In this document: positions 63,307 to 64,000 of the stretch, in pieces
Numbering within the stretch: position 1 is the first letter of the stretch
How the letters are laid out: every line of letters starts with the position of its first letter
Assembly: GCA_030431455.1 (NCBI GenBank)
Contig: JAUIJE010000020.1
Coordinates: forward strand, 1 to 64,000
Length of the DNA stretch: 64,000 nucleotides
Direction: 5' to 3'
Origin: a bacterium
GTDB lineage: Bacteria; Myxococcota; UBA727; JAUIJE01
Made by a program: the position numbers and the translations under genes
The notes under the pieces: model-generated
Told to the model about the DNA's origin: nothing
The model's database searches: none
The model's input: the letters and a program-made list of their open reading frames with translations, nothing else

Positions 63307-64000
63307 CGCGGGCCCCCCGCGCCGGTCTTGGCCACCACCAGATCGGTGACGTCATACCCATCCAGCAGCAATGGGTCGCGGGCGGGCGCGGGGGTGCGCT
63401 CGGCCCACGCGCTGACCTGCGCGATCACCGGCGCGACCAAGAACGGCTCGGGGCGGCGCACCAAAAAGAACCGCTCAAACCCGGGCGCGTCGTCGAGCAC
63501 GAACGCTTCGTGCAACCGCTCGACCGGGCCGGGCAGGTACAACACCGAGCCGGCGCCGTCGCGCGGGAGGTGCACGGTGAGACCGCGACGTCCGTCGACG
63601 GAGACGAGCACCACGTGGGCGGCCCGGTCCACGGTCAGGCCGAGCCGCACCTCGTCTCCGGGCCCGAGCACGGTGTCCGGCCCGATGGCGCGCTGCCCGC
63701 CCGCGGTCACGTGATAGGCCACGAGGGTGCTTTGGCCCTTGGTGCGCACCGCGGGGCGGCCGGTGGGATCTGTGACAAGCGGCAGCGCCAACCACACGGC
63801 GGCGGCGCAGGCGAGGGCGGCGGGGGCCAGGGCCCAGCGCCATCGCCGGGCGGGCCGCGGGGGGGCGGGGGACAGCGCGCGCGCGAGGGCGGCGGCGTCC
63901 TGGCGGAGGTCGCGACCGGCCACGAAGGTGCGGTTCTCGTCGCGCAGGGCCTCGACCTGTTGGGCCACCGCGGGGTCGTCGAGCCGATGCCGGGGGGCGC
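63303..64000 (-). CDS. Anti-sigma/DUF4384-like protein, partial
   Basis: The frame is open to the window edge, so the N-terminus is missing (at least 231 residues present). The visible start, HRLDDPAVAQQVEALRDENRTF, looks like the end of a zinc-binding anti-sigma helix bundle. One membrane helix follows (around the WRWALAPAALACAAAVWLALP segment), then a DUF4384-like beta domain (STLVAYHVTAGG, GDEVRLGL, VVLVSVDGRRGLTVHLP). The stop overlaps the GTG of the caspase-fold gene. I infer a membrane anti-sigma factor that works with the caspase; a sigma gene may lie beyond the edge. GTG at 63968 is an internal alternative start. Confidence 0.7.
   Translation of the reverse strand, partial: APRHRLDDPAVAQQVEALRDENRTFVAGRDLRQDAAALARALSPAPPRPARRWRWALAPAALACAAAVWLALPLVTDPTGRPAVRTKGQSTLVAYHVTAGGQRAIGPDTVLGPGDEVRLGLTVDRAAHVVLVSVDGRRGLTVHLPRDGAGSVLYLPGPVERLHEAFVLDDAPGFERFFLVRRPEPFLVAPVIAQVSAWAERTPAPARDPLLLDGYDVTDLVVAKTGAGGPR

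Overview
The window looks like chromosomal DNA from a very GC-rich (roughly 70 % by eye) Myxococcota-type bacterium. The signs are eukaryote-like Ser/Thr kinases, one fused to an ATPase/TPR module; a large set of lipoproteins with Gly-Asp or Asp-Ala-Gly linkers; a Myxococcus-type cysteine-rich repeat (DUF4215); ECF sigma/anti-sigma pairs; a caspase-fold protease next to an anti-sigma-like gene; and DUF1501/cytochrome and DUF4331 proteins. I see no rRNA, tRNA, CRISPR array, prophage or intact insertion sequence. Genus and species cannot be fixed from the sequence.

Layout. 1-4 kb: three minus-strand genes for proteins without signal peptides, one built from 101-residue tandem repeats and cut by the window edge. 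4-10 kb: a kinase-ATPase-TPR gene translationally coupled to a GAF/AAA+/Fis regulator that lacks the GAFTGA loop, divergent from a second kinase. 10-15.6 kb: TPR, lectin-like and other lipoproteins, a MAPEG protein and an ECF sigma/ChrR pair. 15.6-17.3 kb: a DUF1795 (Eag-like chaperone) gene overlapping a chloroperoxidase-like gene. 17.5-19.4 kb: an OmpA-domain protein coupled to a coiled-coil membrane protein. 19.4-21.4 kb: a beta-hydroxyacid dehydrogenase and heme A synthase. 21.5-29.1 kb: a DUF4397 lipoprotein, an ECF sigma/RskA pair, then TPR, DUF4331 and beta-propeller genes. 29.5-32 kb: a LamG lipoprotein gene frameshifted inside a Gly-Asp repeat. 32-36.6 kb: a compact lgt operon with a PEGA protein, a lipoprotein and an orphan OmpR-type regulator. 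36.7-46 kb: an FG-GAP protein, cytochromes, a cysteine-rich GD lipoprotein and a cytochrome/GD-lipoprotein/DUF1501 operon. 46-52.5 kb: an NlpC/P60 hydrolase, two EF-hand proteins without signal peptides (one lysozyme-like), and a tiny membrane protein. 52.5-57 kb: a TonB-dependent receptor-like protein and a DUF4215 lipoprotein. 57-61.7 kb: rtcBA, a PhoD-type phosphatase, a zinc ribbon and yidD. 61.7-64 kb: a caspase-fold membrane protein coupled to an anti-sigma/DUF4384-like gene that runs off the edge.

Genes working together. The cell surface dominates: at least thirteen lipobox proteins are encoded along with the enzyme (Lgt) that lipidates them. Signalling is layered through two kinases, an AAA+ regulator, an OmpR regulator, and two ECF sigma factors each overlapping its anti-sigma gene. 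A set of proteins without signal peptides could be substrates of a contact-dependent secretion system whose structural genes are not in the window. These are the 101-residue repeat protein, the Thr-rich protein, the chloroperoxidase-like protein with its Eag-like partner, and the two EF-hand proteins.

The most unusual signal is not a gene. A bipartite 13-bp sequence, TGCAG-N3-CATTG (reverse CAATG-N3-CTGCA), occurs exactly ten times, always inside genes and always in the same codon register, using codons (GCA, TCA, ACA, TTG, AAT) otherwise avoided here. Many one-mismatch relatives exist. The second is a shared upstream layout (GCGCAAA boxes about 130-170 bp before the start codon plus an AT-rich island) in front of at least three genes.
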